A stretch of DNA of 35,256 bases from NCBI GenBank assembly GCA_003402705.1, contig QQNF01000045.1, positions 1-35,256 on the forward strand, written 5' to 3'. A program made the position numbers and the translations under genes. The stretch's first letter is position 1. Each line of letters opens with the position of its first letter. The DNA is from Verrucomicrobiota bacterium. Lineage in GTDB: Bacteria > Verrucomicrobiota > Verrucomicrobiia > Verrucomicrobiales > V1-33. The notes under the pieces are model-generated. The model saw only the letters and a program-made list of their open reading frames with translations. It did not search any database and was not told where the DNA came from. Shown here in pieces: positions 7,752 to 16,217 of the stretch.

Positions 7752-9791
7752 ATGTCCCCCCGCGCCATCCTCCTCCTTTTCCCTCTCTTCTTCGCCTCCG
7801 CCGCCCTCGCCGACGGACCAGCCGATAACATCCCGGCCTCCGTCCGCCCCGTCCCGCCCCCCGGCGTCGCCATCCCGGACGATGTCAGGAAATCCCTCAC
7901 CGAACAGACCGCCAAGCTCGCCGAAGCCATCGAAGCCGCCCGCACCACTCTCAAAGACCGCCCCACTCTCCCCTTCCTCCCAGACGTCCAGATCTTCCAC
8001 AAAGCCGTCGACTGGGCCCTCCGCTACGACGAATTCTTCGACGCCGCCCAGACCGATTGGGCCCGCGATCAACTCGCCGCCGGCTTCGATCGCCTCAACT
8101 CCCTCCTCCACAACGAAATCCCATGGCTCCACGCCCGCGGTCTCGTCCCCCGAGGCTACCTCTCCAAAATCGACGGCAGCATCCAACCCTTCGGCCTCGT
8201 CATCCCCGAATCCTTCAACCCTAACCTCCCCCACCGCTGGCGTCTCGACGCATGGTTCCACGGCCGCGGCGAAAAACTCTCGGAACTCGACTTCATCCAC
8301 CAGCGCCAGTCCTCCACCGGCGAATTCTCCCCGCCCGACACCATCGTCCTCCACCCCTACGGCCGCTACTGCAATGGCTCCCGCTTCGCCGGCGAAACCG
8401 ATTTCTTCGAAGCCCTCGCCACCGTCCAGCGCGACTACCGCATCGACCCGGACCGCATCGTCGTCCGCGGCTTCTCGTTAGGCGGCGCAGCCTGCTGGCA
8501 CTTCGCCACCCACCACGCCCCACTCTGGGCCGCCGCCAACCCCGGCGCCGGCTTCAGCGAAACCGAACAGTTCCTCAACTTCTTCCAGGGCGAATCCCTC
8601 AAGCCCCACCCATGGGAACGGCTCCTCTGGAATCTCTACGACTCCACCTCCGTCGCAGGCAATCTCCGCAACTGCCCCACCGTCGCCTACAGCGGCGAAA
8701 CCGATCGCCAGAAACAGGCCGCCGACCTCATGGCCGCCGCCGCCCAACCCCTCGGCATCACGCTCACTCATCTCATCGGCCCCAAAACCGCCCACTCCTA
8801 CGAGAAATCCACCAAAGCCGAAGTCGCCCGCCGCATCGACCACCTCGCCTCCCTCGGCCGCAACAATCTCCCGCTCTCCGTCGACTTCACCACCTACTCT
8901 CTCCACACTAACCGCACCCCCATCGGCACCATCGACGCCCTCGCCGAACACTGGAAACCCGCACGCCTCCGCGCCGCCTTCCTCCTCGCCCCAGGCAACG
9001 GCCCGCTCCACCAGCTCGCCATCATCACAGAAAACATCACTGCCCTAACCATCTCCCTACCCCCGGGCTCCCTCCACACACGCCCCCTCTCCAGCATCAT
9101 CATCAAATCCCCGGACGCCTCCACCCCTCTCAACCTCGAACCAACCCTCACCTCCGACGGATCCCTCTCCATCTCGGCTCACGTCAAAAACGGTGCATGG
9201 TCCGAAGGCCCCAACCCGGAACAAGGCCTCCGCAAATCCCACGGGCTCCAGGGCCCCATCGACGACGCCTTCACCGACTCGTTCCTCTTCGTCCGCCCCA
9301 CCTCCAAACCAGCTAACGAAAAGGCCGCCGCATGGGCCCAGTCGGAAATGGACCGCGCCATCCGCGAATGGCGTCGCCACTTCCGCGGCGACGCCCGCGT
9401 CAAACCCGATACCGATATCTCCGACACCGACATCGCCTCCTCCAATCTCATCCTCTGGGGCGATCCCTCCTCCAATTCCCTCATCTCCAGAATCTCCGCC
9501 AGGCTACCCATCGCATGGTCCCCCGCCGCCATCACCGCCGGCCCCCATTCCTTCCCCGCCGCCGACCACGCCCTCGTCTGCATCTACCCCAACCCCCTCA
9601 ATCCTAACCGCTACGTCGTCCTCAACAGTTCCTTCACGTTCCGCGAATACGACTACCTCAACAACGCCCGCCAAACCCCCAAACTCCCCGACTGGGCCGT
9701 CATCAACCTCAACACTCCCCCAGACTCCCGCTACCCAGGCGCCATCCCCGCAGCCGGCTTCTTCGGCGAACACTGGGAACTCAAACCCTGA
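7752..9791 (+). CDS. Secreted alpha/beta hydrolase, prolyl-oligopeptidase-like
   Basis: The 679-residue protein starts with a signal peptide (MSPRAILLLFPLFFASAALA). The catalytic domain shows the nucleophile elbow RGFSLGGAACW with Ser242, preceded by RDYRIDPDRIVV, the usual context in S9-type peptidases and polyhydroxybutyrate-depolymerase-like esterases. NCPTVAYSGETDRQ and GPKTAHSYE supply plausible acid and histidine regions. The C-terminal third (about 430-679) is a less conserved region that includes a second Rossmann-like segment (LILWGDPSSN) seen in large Planctomycete/Verrucomicrobial hydrolases. The start is chosen for the signal peptide, since the frame is open upstream. It lies 71 bases after the receptor and could belong to the same regulon. 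The substrate is unknown. Confidence 0.82.
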   Translation: MSPRAILLLFPLFFASAALADGPADNIPASVRPVPPPGVAIPDDVRKSLTEQTAKLAEAIEAARTTLKDRPTLPFLPDVQIFHKAVDWALRYDEFFDAAQTDWARDQLAAGFDRLNSLLHNEIPWLHARGLVPRGYLSKIDGSIQPFGLVIPESFNPNLPHRWRLDAWFHGRGEKLSELDFIHQRQSSTGEFSPPDTIVLHPYGRYCNGSRFAGETDFFEALATVQRDYRIDPDRIVVRGFSLGGAACWHFATHHAPLWAAANPGAGFSETEQFLNFFQGESLKPHPWERLLWNLYDSTSVAGNLRNCPTVAYSGETDRQKQAADLMAAAAQPLGITLTHLIGPKTAHSYEKSTKAEVARRIDHLASLGRNNLPLSVDFTTYSLHTNRTPIGTIDALAEHWKPARLRAAFLLAPGNGPLHQLAIITENITALTISLPPGSLHTRPLSSIIIKSPDASTPLNLEPTLTSDGSLSISAHVKNGAWSEGPNPEQGLRKSHGLQGPIDDAFTDSFLFVRPTSKPANEKAAAWAQSEMDRAIREWRRHFRGDARVKPDTDISDTDIASSNLILWGDPSSNSLISRISARLPIAWSPAAITAGPHSFPAADHALVCIYPNPLNPNRYVVLNSSFTFREYDYLNNARQTPKLPDWAVINLNTPPDSRYPGAIPAAGFFGEHWELKP

Positions 9792-9850
9792 CCCCCAAAC
9801 CCACACCACCACCCTCGATCCCACCTGCCCCCTTGACTCCGACGCCCCCC

Positions 9851-9872
9851 AATCCCAACCGGATCGCGTCCC
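9851..9872 (+). repeat. Degenerate copy of the hairpin repeat
   Basis: AATCCCAACCGGATCGCGTCCC is close to the hairpin unit found five times at 10541-11044, which has the form AATCCC-AAC-GGGATT-GCGTCCC. It lies directly upstream of the small gene at 9891, so that gene has repeat copies on both sides. Confidence 0.5.
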
Positions 9873-9890
9873 AAAGCCCCATAAAACACC

Positions 9891-10367
9891 ATGCATCTCA
9901 TCTCCACGAGCAGAGACTCAGCTGAGGTGTTTTCATTCTGTGAGGCATGGCTGGATTGCCTCGCTCGTCACGATTTTCATGCGGCTTCTGACCTCATTGT
10001 GCGCGACGGCCACCACCAATGGACACCAGAACTGATCGAACGGCTGTTCTCAAACTACGGCCGGACAGAGCCACTTCGTTCCGGCAGGAAATGCGCCGTC
10101 ACCTCGCCAGACCTTGCCATTGGCGTTCCGAGCCTTTCGAGGCTGCAAGTCGATGATGACGACGACGTTTGCACTGGAGAGGTTCACTCTCGCTATCCTT
10201 TCGCCGTCTATTGGTTTTTGGACGGCCCGTCACATAAGGGAGCCTTGGGCTGGCTTCATCTCGATTACCCTCTGGATGGTCAATGGAGCGACCTCTCATC
10301 CATCTTCGACATCGTGCCTCGGTCGGGTCAGCATGCCTTCGACCTCGAGCGCATCGAGGTCATGTGA
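9891..10367 (+). CDS. Hypothetical small cytoplasmic protein
   Basis: The 158-residue soluble protein has no signal or membrane segment. It begins with an alpha-helical stretch (VFSFCEAWLDCLARHDFHAASDLI) and contains an acidic VDDDDDV segment, a strand pair around SRYPFAVYWFLDG and the motif GWLHLDYPLDGQWSDL. This resembles orphan proteins found singly in variable regions, some with NTF2-like or immunity-protein layouts, but no family was recognised with confidence. Codon use differs from neighbours: third positions are mixed instead of nearly all C. It sits between copies of a dispersed hairpin repeat. These signs suggest transferred DNA. Confidence 0.72.
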   Translation: MHLISTSRDSAEVFSFCEAWLDCLARHDFHAASDLIVRDGHHQWTPELIERLFSNYGRTEPLRSGRKCAVTSPDLAIGVPSLSRLQVDDDDDVCTGEVHSRYPFAVYWFLDGPSHKGALGWLHLDYPLDGQWSDLSSIFDIVPRSGQHAFDLERIEVM

Positions 10368-10540
10368 CCTTCCACACCATCACTAGATCAATCACAATAA
10401 ATGCCGAGACTGCGAACGAGGCGCGACTGGAAGACCACCGACCCCGCTCCGCCGGCCATCCTTTCCAATAACTCTACCCTCCATCCCGTCTCGACGCCCC
10501 CCCGCCTCCCCCTCTCCACCGCCTCCGCTCCAACCTGCCG

Positions 10541-10561
10541 ATCCCAAAGGGGTTGCGTCCC
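10541..10561 (+). repeat. Hairpin repeat unit 1
   Basis: ATCCC-AAA-GGGGTTGCGTCC: a short stem-loop with one wobble position, followed by the conserved tail TTGCGTCCC. It belongs to a family of five in this cluster. Confidence 0.75.
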
Positions 10562-10668
10562 CACTGAAATCATCCTGACATCTCACAAGCCAACCGTCCC
10601 GCGATAACCCATTTCGAATCGAACCTTGGCCCGCGCCGTCTCCCCCCGCCGAACTAACACCACCTGCC

Positions 10669-10734
10669 AATCCCAACGGGATTGCGTCCCCTAGCCCAGG
10701 GTTGGACTGCGCAACGCAGGCCTACCCTGGGTCC
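10669..10734 (+). repeat. Hairpin repeat unit 2 with second stem
   Basis: The first element AATCCC-AAC-GGGATT is a perfect 6-bp stem followed by GCGTCCC. The second element (10693-10732) begins AGCCCAGGGTTGG and closes with CTACCCTGGGTC, forming a longer stem with GCGCAACGC at its tip. This two-hairpin layout is the fullest copy in the cluster. Confidence 0.8.
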
Positions 10735-10751
10735 ACCCCAAACAAATCCCC

Positions 10752-10774
10752 AACCCCAAAGGGGTTGCGTCCCC
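10752..10774 (+). repeat. Hairpin repeat unit 3
   Basis: AACCCC-AAA-GGGGTT is a perfect 6-bp stem, followed by GCGTCCCC. Compared with unit 2, a T:A position is replaced by C:G on both arms, a compensatory change that preserves pairing. Confidence 0.8.
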
Positions 10775-10905
10775 GTCGCCATTGCGCTGACACTTCACAG
10801 ATCCACCGCGCGCCGTCTATCTCCACAACGCATCATCGAGCCCAACACATGGGACGGCCGCCACCAACACCACCCCACTCACCTAAACGCCCTTCACCTC
10901 CGACC

Positions 10906-10954
10906 GGTGCCCCAACGGGACACCGCATTCCAGCCCAGAGCAACGCTCTGGGTT
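10906..10954 (+). repeat. Hairpin repeat unit 4 with second stem
   Basis: GGTGCCCC-AAC-GGGACACC is a stem with one mismatch. It is followed at 10932-10954 by AGCCCAGAGC-AA-CGCTCTGGGTT, a strong stem. The second stem pairs the same outer bases (CCCAG/CTGGG) as unit 2 with a different inner sequence. Confidence 0.7.
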
Positions 10955-11022
10955 CGCCACACCCCACCCCGAAGTTCTGAAGGAACGCCGCATACCCCCA
11001 AACCCCACTCGCACCTCCCCAC

Positions 11023-11081
11023 AATCCCAACGGGATTGCGCCCCGGAGCCCAAGGTTGGCCTTCCCCACGAAGGCCTCACC
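11023..11081 (+). repeat. Hairpin repeat unit 5 with second stem
   Basis: AATCCC-AAC-GGGATT-GCGCCCC repeats the first stem of unit 2 exactly. The following part (11047-11081) has GCCCAAGGTTGGCCTT with CGAAGGCCTCACC, a diverged second stem. Confidence 0.75.
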
Positions 11082-11275
11082 ACCTGCTCTTTCCCGATCG
11101 CCATCGGTCACTCTCATAAAAACCTCAATCCAACCCGCCCCCAACACCCCCGGAAATTCCTTGCCAGCCAAGCTAGTCCGTATATGATCGCCAACGCCCA
11201 CCCATATCCATTGATTCAAAGACCGTTGCAAACCCGCCGGAATGACCCAATTCTAGGAGGCTATCCCAACATATC

Positions 11276-11698
11276 GTGAACAATGATGGCCTGTTCGCCC
11301 CAACTCGAAGATTTCCCGTGAAGCATCGCATCAAGTGCAACAACTGCGGGCGGATACTCACTGCCGACTTGGATGCTTTGCCTCAAGACTTTGAGCCAGC
11401 TTGGCCTGACTGCCAGAACATGATTCCACGGGGATGCTACTGGATTGCTCACGATATACAGCCGGAAAGGTTGAGCGGGCATTTCCTCATTCACTTGGAT
11501 GATCGACAGGGTCTGGCTTATCATCCAGACATGCGAAGACACAACGGTTGCTGCGGCAGGGATGGCACCGATGGAGTGAATCAGGTTTGTGAGTGCGGTT
11601 CGGAGGTTGCTACAGAGGTCTCGGATTGCTGGACCAGCTATTTTGCTCACTTTGAGCCTTCTCTAGTCTCTCTTGTTCCAGTAGATTCCCGGCCATGA
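11276..11698 (+). CDS. Hypothetical zinc-ribbon-like protein
   Basis: The 140-residue soluble protein is cysteine-rich. KCNNCGRIL near residue 21 is a CxxC knuckle, and a C-terminal block NGCCGRDG...NQVCECGSEVATEVSDCW carries five more cysteines before an FEPSLVSLVP tail. The pattern suggests a structural zinc site. I recognise the NGCCGxDGxxGxN...CGxEVxTExSDCW block from uncharacterised bacterial proteins but know no function. The start is GTG; TAGGAGG lies 15 bases upstream, which is long, so the start is uncertain. Codon use lacks the C-ending bias of the region, in line with an acquired gene. Confidence 0.78.
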   Translation: MNNDGLFAPTRRFPVKHRIKCNNCGRILTADLDALPQDFEPAWPDCQNMIPRGCYWIAHDIQPERLSGHFLIHLDDRQGLAYHPDMRRHNGCCGRDGTDGVNQVCECGSEVATEVSDCWTSYFAHFEPSLVSLVPVDSRP

Positions 11699-11798
11699 AC
11701 CACACCGCGATCAACCCAAGGGCGAACACACCACCCGGAACGCACCAAAGGAACACAAAGCGCCCCAGCCATCTGCCTCCCTTCCCGCTGTTTTCCAT
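11610..11798 (-). CDS. Possible small single-span membrane protein
   Basis: This 62-residue ORF has one clear hydrophobic segment at about 14-33 (FVFLWCVPGGVFALGLIAVWF), preceded by basic residues and followed by a charged tail (LLEQERLEKAQSEQ). The spacing of W, F and V residues looks like a real membrane helix. Its last 89 bases overlap the end of the convergent zinc-ribbon-like gene. No Shine-Dalgarno is visible. The ATG lies a few bases after GTTAAGC, the kind of core found at integron cassette starts. It could also be a chance frame. Confidence 0.4.
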   Translation of the reverse strand: MENSGKGGRWLGRFVFLWCVPGGVFALGLIAVWFMAGNLLEQERLEKAQSEQNSWSSNPRPL

Positions 11799-11801
11799 GA
11801 T

Positions 11802-12253
<452 letters not shown>

Positions 12254-12364
12254 ACAACAGCCGTCACTTGACCGCTCCGGGCGTCTGTGGCACCCATCCT
12301 GCCGAGTCCGAGCGCCTTCTGCCTCCGCGGCCAGCCCATCTCGAACATCGTCCATCATCACCTC

Positions 12365-13504
12365 ATGCCCGCCCCATGGCACCACTGCATTCCGTGGATG
12401 CTGCTTCTCGCCAGCACTGCCTCCGGCGCGCCGCAGGAAGCCCTGTTCAGACCCAGCGTTACCGATCCCGCCATTACACAGTTTAACGAACGCCACTACG
12501 CCGTGCTGGACCCTGCGGTGACAGCTCGCGGTCGTTTGGTCTTGTTTCTGCCAGGCACCGGTGCCACGCCATTTCTATACCGCGAGTTTCCGAAAAATGC
12601 CGCAACGCTCGGCTTTCACGCCCTCGGGCTGATGTATCCCAATGACAGCGCGATCAACGTGCTTTGCCAGCAGTTCGCGCCGTCTGATCCCGATGCCGCA
12701 GGCAATGCCCGGTTGGAGGTGATCGATGGCTCGGACCGTGTCAGCTTCCTCGCGGTCAACAGCACCAATTCCATTCAGAACCGGCTGCTCAAAGCGCTGC
12801 AATACCTGCATTCAACCTACCCATTGCAAGGCTGGGGCCAGTATTTCAGCGGCAGCAGCGTGCGATGGGACAAACTCATCGTCTGCGGCCATTCCCAGGG
12901 ATCGGGCATGGCTGCGATGCTCGCGAAAACCAGAGTCACCAACCGGTGCATCATTTTCACCGGCATGGATTGGTGGACAGGGGGCACTCCACCTCGTCCT
13001 TACAACTGGATGTTCACCCCTCCCCAGACGCCAGTGGACCGCTGGTATTCCTTCGCTCACGAGCGGGATCAGTTCCTCGACTTCGCGGAGATGCAGACCG
13101 CCGCCGCCGCCCTCGATGTCTCTCGCTACGGCGCCCCGGTCCAAGTTGAATCCTCCTCCCCTGACTATGGCTCCCGGCACTTCCTTTCGACCAATCTCGA
13201 ACCATCTCCCGCGCAATCCGGCAGCTACCACGGCTGTCCCGTCGTGGATGCCGCCACCCCCATGCAATCCGATGGCATGACTCCCGTCCTCAAGCCCGTT
13301 TGGGATTATCTGTTATTTAACAACCCCCAGCCGCTCACGATCGAAGGCACTACAGACGGTATCAGCATCATCTTTTCCCCGGGAACGCTCGAGCAATCCG
13401 ACGACCTCACTCGCTGGACACCACAGCCCGCGGCCAACAGTCCGCTAGTCCTGCCACGCAGCACTCTACCATTCCGATCCTTCTATCGTCTCCGCACTCC
13501 ATGA
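12365..13504 (+). CDS. Secreted alpha/beta hydrolase (BPSS1187-like) with Verrucomicrobial C-terminal tail
   Basis: The 379-residue protein has a signal peptide ending near STASGA. The core has an FLPGTGATP oxyanion strand, VCGHSQGSGMAAM with nucleophile Ser177, and a late SGSYHGCPVVD segment that may supply the histidine. I recall this layout from the BPSS1187 hydrolase family, so the family name is tentative. The last 50 residues (STDG-like TTDGISIIF, TLEQSDDLTRW, FRSFYRLR) form a small beta tail common at the ends of secreted Verrucomicrobial proteins. The ATG at 12365 is preferred over an upstream in-frame ATG because it begins the signal peptide. Third-codon composition is mixed, unlike the regions on either side. 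Confidence 0.8.
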   Translation: MPAPWHHCIPWMLLLASTASGAPQEALFRPSVTDPAITQFNERHYAVLDPAVTARGRLVLFLPGTGATPFLYREFPKNAATLGFHALGLMYPNDSAINVLCQQFAPSDPDAAGNARLEVIDGSDRVSFLAVNSTNSIQNRLLKALQYLHSTYPLQGWGQYFSGSSVRWDKLIVCGHSQGSGMAAMLAKTRVTNRCIIFTGMDWWTGGTPPRPYNWMFTPPQTPVDRWYSFAHERDQFLDFAEMQTAAAALDVSRYGAPVQVESSSPDYGSRHFLSTNLEPSPAQSGSYHGCPVVDAATPMQSDGMTPVLKPVWDYLLFNNPQPLTIEGTTDGISIIFSPGTLEQSDDLTRWTPQPAANSPLVLPRSTLPFRSFYRLRTP

Positions 13505-13641
13505 TCGCAATGCCTGATCGGCTCAATCCGACAGGACTGCAACTCCACCCCCCTGCTCCACCCGGCATGCGAATTTGCCGGCGCATTCGCTTACCCCTCT
13601 GTCAGCCAGTCGGCCGTCTGTCTCCTGCTGATCGGCTTCAC

Positions 13642-13669
13642 CGGACGGCTCAAGCATGACTCGTTAGGC
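13642..13669 (+). other. attC-like right half site (L'/R')
   Basis: GACGGCTCAAG, an eight-base spacer and GTTAGGC (a GTTRRRY core at 13663-13669) resemble the 3' half of an attC. Read on the - strand it is GCCTAAC followed by TTGAGCCG, as in attC reverse complements. Together with the left half at 12225 it brackets the secreted hydrolase gene. Confidence 0.35.
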
Positions 13670-13687
13670 GGCCAATCGGGAGTAAAC

Positions 13688-14791
13688 TCAAAACCCCCGC
13701 CAACGCTCCCTCAGATACGCACGCGCCGCCTGATCATCGGAGAGGCCAATGGCCCGTTCATACGCCGCCTTCGCCTCACTGGTAAGACCGATTTCGGCCA
13801 GCAAGTGCCCACGCGCCGCCCAATACGGCTGGTGATCGCGCAGTCGTTCCTCCGGCAGGGATTCCAGCAGCGCCAAACCCCGCTCCGCCCCAAAAGCACG
13901 CGCGCTCGCGATCGCATGGCCAATGCGTGCACCCATCGCGGGTGTGAACGTAATCAGCAGCTCGTAGAGCGCCGCGACCACCGGCCATTCGACACGCCCG
14001 GTCACTCGACGCTGCGCGTGTGCGGACTGGATGGCAGCTTCGATTTGAAAGCGCCCCGGTCGGCCCGCTTCAGCCGCCTTCCGCAACAGCGCCTCCGCTC
14101 GCTCGATCATCGGCTGATCCCATGCCGCGGGAGCTTGGGCATCCAGCGGCACGTAGCGGCCTTCGGCATCCATCCACGCCCCCCGCCTGGCATGGCTGTG
14201 CAGCATCAGCGCTAGCAAGCCAAGGGCTTCCGGCTCATCCGGCACCAGTGTCACTGCCAGCTCGCCCAGCCGGATGGCTTCACTAGCCATATCGCGGCCC
14301 GTCTGATCCTCGGACGATGACTGCCAGCCGCAAGTAAAGGCAGCATAGATGGCATCAAGCACTGAGCTGAGCCGCTCCTCCCAGTTTTGGCGCTCCGGTA
14401 CTTCAAACGGAATCGCCGCCGCCTTGATCTTCACCTTGGCTCGCACCAGTCGCTGCGCCATCGCAGCAGGTGCCACAAGGAAAGCGCCAGCAATGGCCTG
14501 CGCATCAAGACCCAGCACGACCTGCAGCATGAGCGGCGTTCGCAACGCCTCGTCGATCGCTGGATGCGCGCAGACAAACAGTAGCTTCATGCGCTCGTCC
14601 GGAAACTCGTCGCTGCCAGCCGCCACTTCCTCCGCGCTTTCAAAAGCATGCTGCATCGCATCGGATAGTCGCTCACGCACGGCATGCCGACGCTGTCCAT
14701 CAGTAAGCCGACGGCGTGCCACCGCCAGCAGCCAGGCCTCGGGCTTATCCGGAATGCCTTGCACGGGCCACTGCTTCACGGCCGCCATCAA
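13688..14791 (-). CDS. 5'-truncated ECF42-type RNA polymerase sigma factor
   Basis: The readable part from the first plausible start is 367 residues. The order is end of sigma region 2 (PDKPEAWLLAVARRRLTDGQRR), the DERMKLLFVCAHPAID segment, region 4 (LDAQAIAGAFLVAPAAMAQRLVRAK), and the long C-terminal helical/TPR-like extension typical of ECF42, ending AAYERAIGLSDDQAARAYLRERW. Homology continues in frame upstream of 14791 (GFLASRAGGDLAAAEDALSEAL) to about 14857 but reaches no normal start, because the sequence then becomes the beginning of a DGPF/YCII gene. Region 2.1 and part of 2.2 are therefore lost. It could start at TTG/ATG 14791/14788 or be a pseudogene. ECF42 genes normally follow a DGPF gene, which fits a fusion by internal deletion. 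Confidence 0.8.
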   Translation of the reverse strand: MMAAVKQWPVQGIPDKPEAWLLAVARRRLTDGQRRHAVRERLSDAMQHAFESAEEVAAGSDEFPDERMKLLFVCAHPAIDEALRTPLMLQVVLGLDAQAIAGAFLVAPAAMAQRLVRAKVKIKAAAIPFEVPERQNWEERLSSVLDAIYAAFTCGWQSSSEDQTGRDMASEAIRLGELAVTLVPDEPEALGLLALMLHSHARRGAWMDAEGRYVPLDAQAPAAWDQPMIERAEALLRKAAEAGRPGRFQIEAAIQSAHAQRRVTGRVEWPVVAALYELLITFTPAMGARIGHAIASARAFGAERGLALLESLPEERLRDHQPYWAARGHLLAEIGLTSEAKAAYERAIGLSDDQAARAYLRERWRGF

Positions 14792-14853
14792 GGCCTCGCT
14801 CAGCGCATCTTCGGCAGCCGCCAGATCGCCACCTGCCCGTGACGCAAGGAAAC

Positions 14854-14931
14854 CTAGGCCGGGGCTTCGGCAGGATCGTTCCGTTTGGCTAATTCCGCCT
14901 GCGTTTCAGTGAAGAGGAGCATGTATTCCAT
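14854..14931 (-). pseudogene. First 25 codons of a DGPF/YCII-domain gene
   Basis: From ATG at 14931 the frame reads MEYMLLFTETQAELAKR, then NDPAEAPA and a TAG stop at 14856-14854. This is the typical start of YCII-related (DGPF) proteins of about 120 residues, which accompany ECF42 sigma factors. After the stop, the overlapping frame is already inside the sigma factor. An internal deletion of the rest of the DGPF gene and the first codons of the sigma gene explains the arrangement. Confidence 0.7.
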
Positions 14932-15085
14932 AAGGATGATGTCTTGTAGTCTGTTTTAGTTGTTCAACACGCGGCGAATCATTGTCGCGCACTGAATTGT
15001 CGGGCGAGCGCCCCCTGAAGCGACATTCCACGGAAACTTTTTTTCTGTCCTGTGAAAATCCCCGGGAATCGCGCCCGATGCGTGC

Positions 15086-15102
15086 CTCTGCGCGTCGCAG
15101 AG
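15086..15102. other. Perfect hairpin CTCTGCG-CGT-CGCAGAG
   Basis: A 7-bp perfect inverted repeat with a three-base loop lies 36 bases past the stop codon of the regulator gene that ends at 15138 (- strand). No T-tract follows on either strand, so it is at best a weak terminator, or a dispersed element. Confidence 0.3.
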
Positions 15103-15137
15103 ACCGTCTCCCAGCCAAACGCAACATCCTTCCCCCC

Positions 15138-16217
15138 TCACCCCTTCGCCGGCCCAGTCGTCCCCGCCGCCACAAACGTCAGCGGGATCGGCTGAAATTC
15201 ATGGTCCGGCCGCCCCTTCGCCAACCCCCGGATCCACCGCAGGATCCTCCGCACCATCAGCTCCTGGTCCGACGTAAAATGCGCCATCGCCGGCCGATGC
15301 CACGCCAGCTCGGAATTGTGCCCCCAGCTCACCAGCGACACATCCTCAGGCACCCGCAGCCGCCGCCGCGCCAGAAACGACAGCACTCCCACCGCCCACT
15401 TCGTCTTCAGCACCACCAGCGCCGTCGGCGGCGTGATCCGGAACAACGACGTCAGCTCTCTCTCCAATCCCTCCGGCGTCTCCTCCCAGTCAGGCACATG
15501 ATAGGATGACGGCGCAATCCCCTGCGCCTCCAGCTCCGCCTTGTACTCCTTCAGCACCTGCATCTCCTCAGGATGCCGGAACTGGTGCGGGGCCAGCAGC
15601 ACAATCCGATGGTGTCCCAGTCCCACCAGATGCCTCACCGCCGCCCGGTACGCCTCAATCGAGTCCGCCCCAGTGCTCGCCATCGGCAGCGACCGCGCAT
15701 GCCCACCCAACGCCAGCATCGGCACGCCACTCGCAATCCCCCATTCCAGCAACTCCCGGCTCCCCGCATGCACCACCCAGCCATCCACCCGGATCTCATC
15801 CATGTGCCGCTGAATCCTCCCCAGATTGTCCCCCAGTTCATTCTGTGACCGCGCCGCAATCTGACACTCGTGCCCAGCCGTCTCAATCGCCCGCCGCAAC
15901 TCCAGAAACAGGGTCTGCTGATCAGGATCCTCAGTCGCCAGCGGCTCCCGCAGCAATACCCCTATCCTCAAAGTCCGGCTCGCCGAAACCGCAGACCTCC
16001 CCGTCACCGTCCGCCGCCGCCCTACCCCAGCCGACGCAATCACCCCTTCCACCTCCAGAATCCGCATCGCCGCCCTCATCGTCTGCCGCGATACCCCGCA
16101 CAACCCCGCCAGCTTCAATACCCCTGGCATCCGGCCATTCCACCGGCCCGTCTCCAACCCCTCACGGACAAAATCTGCAGTGACCTCGGCAAGCGAGCGG
16201 CGACGGACGGTTTTCAT
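15138..16217 (-). CDS. Transcriptional regulator, GntR-type HTH with LacI-type sensor domain
   Basis: The 359-residue protein has an N-terminal winged helix at about 5-72, with MPGVLKLAGLCGVSRQTMRAAMRILEVEGVI as recognition region and wing. It then has a periplasmic-binding-protein-like sensor at about 83-350 (RTLRIGVLLREP; VDGWVVHAGS; GHHRIVLLAPHQ; VPEDVSLVSWG), as in LacI/PurR proteins. Such GntR-HTH/LacI-sensor chimeras are abundant in Verrucomicrobia and usually respond to sugars. The ATG at 16217 is chosen because the frame upstream lacks domain content. The next gene upstream is a secreted hydrolase 254 bases away on the same strand. The ligand and targets are not visible. Confidence 0.88.
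   Translation of the reverse strand: MKTVRRRSLAEVTADFVREGLETGRWNGRMPGVLKLAGLCGVSRQTMRAAMRILEVEGVIASAGVGRRRTVTGRSAVSASRTLRIGVLLREPLATEDPDQQTLFLELRRAIETAGHECQIAARSQNELGDNLGRIQRHMDEIRVDGWVVHAGSRELLEWGIASGVPMLALGGHARSLPMASTGADSIEAYRAAVRHLVGLGHHRIVLLAPHQFRHPEEMQVLKEYKAELEAQGIAPSSYHVPDWEETPEGLERELTSLFRITPPTALVVLKTKWAVGVLSFLARRRLRVPEDVSLVSWGHNSELAWHRPAMAHFTSDQELMVRRILRWIRGLAKGRPDHEFQPIPLTFVAAGTTGPAKG

Larger units (their letters stand above)
10368..11275. other. Non-coding stretch carrying the repeat cluster
   Basis: About 900 bases without a convincing gene. The middle (10541-11081) holds five hairpin repeats listed separately. The flanks show no ORF with coding character. At 11254-11260 there is a TAGGAGG that may serve the next gene, although it lies 15 bases before that gene's GTG. 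Confidence 0.6.

Noticed and set aside
10541..11081. CRISPR array
   Set aside because: Units are spaced unevenly (about 60-150 bases), vary within the stem and have no uniform spacers. They are hairpin repeats.
14349..14912. 187-codon open frame on the + strand
   Set aside because: It is Ser/Ala/Arg-rich antisense of the sigma factor gene and has no domain.
15086..15102. Rho-independent terminator
   Set aside because: The stem is perfect, but no T-tract follows on either strand.
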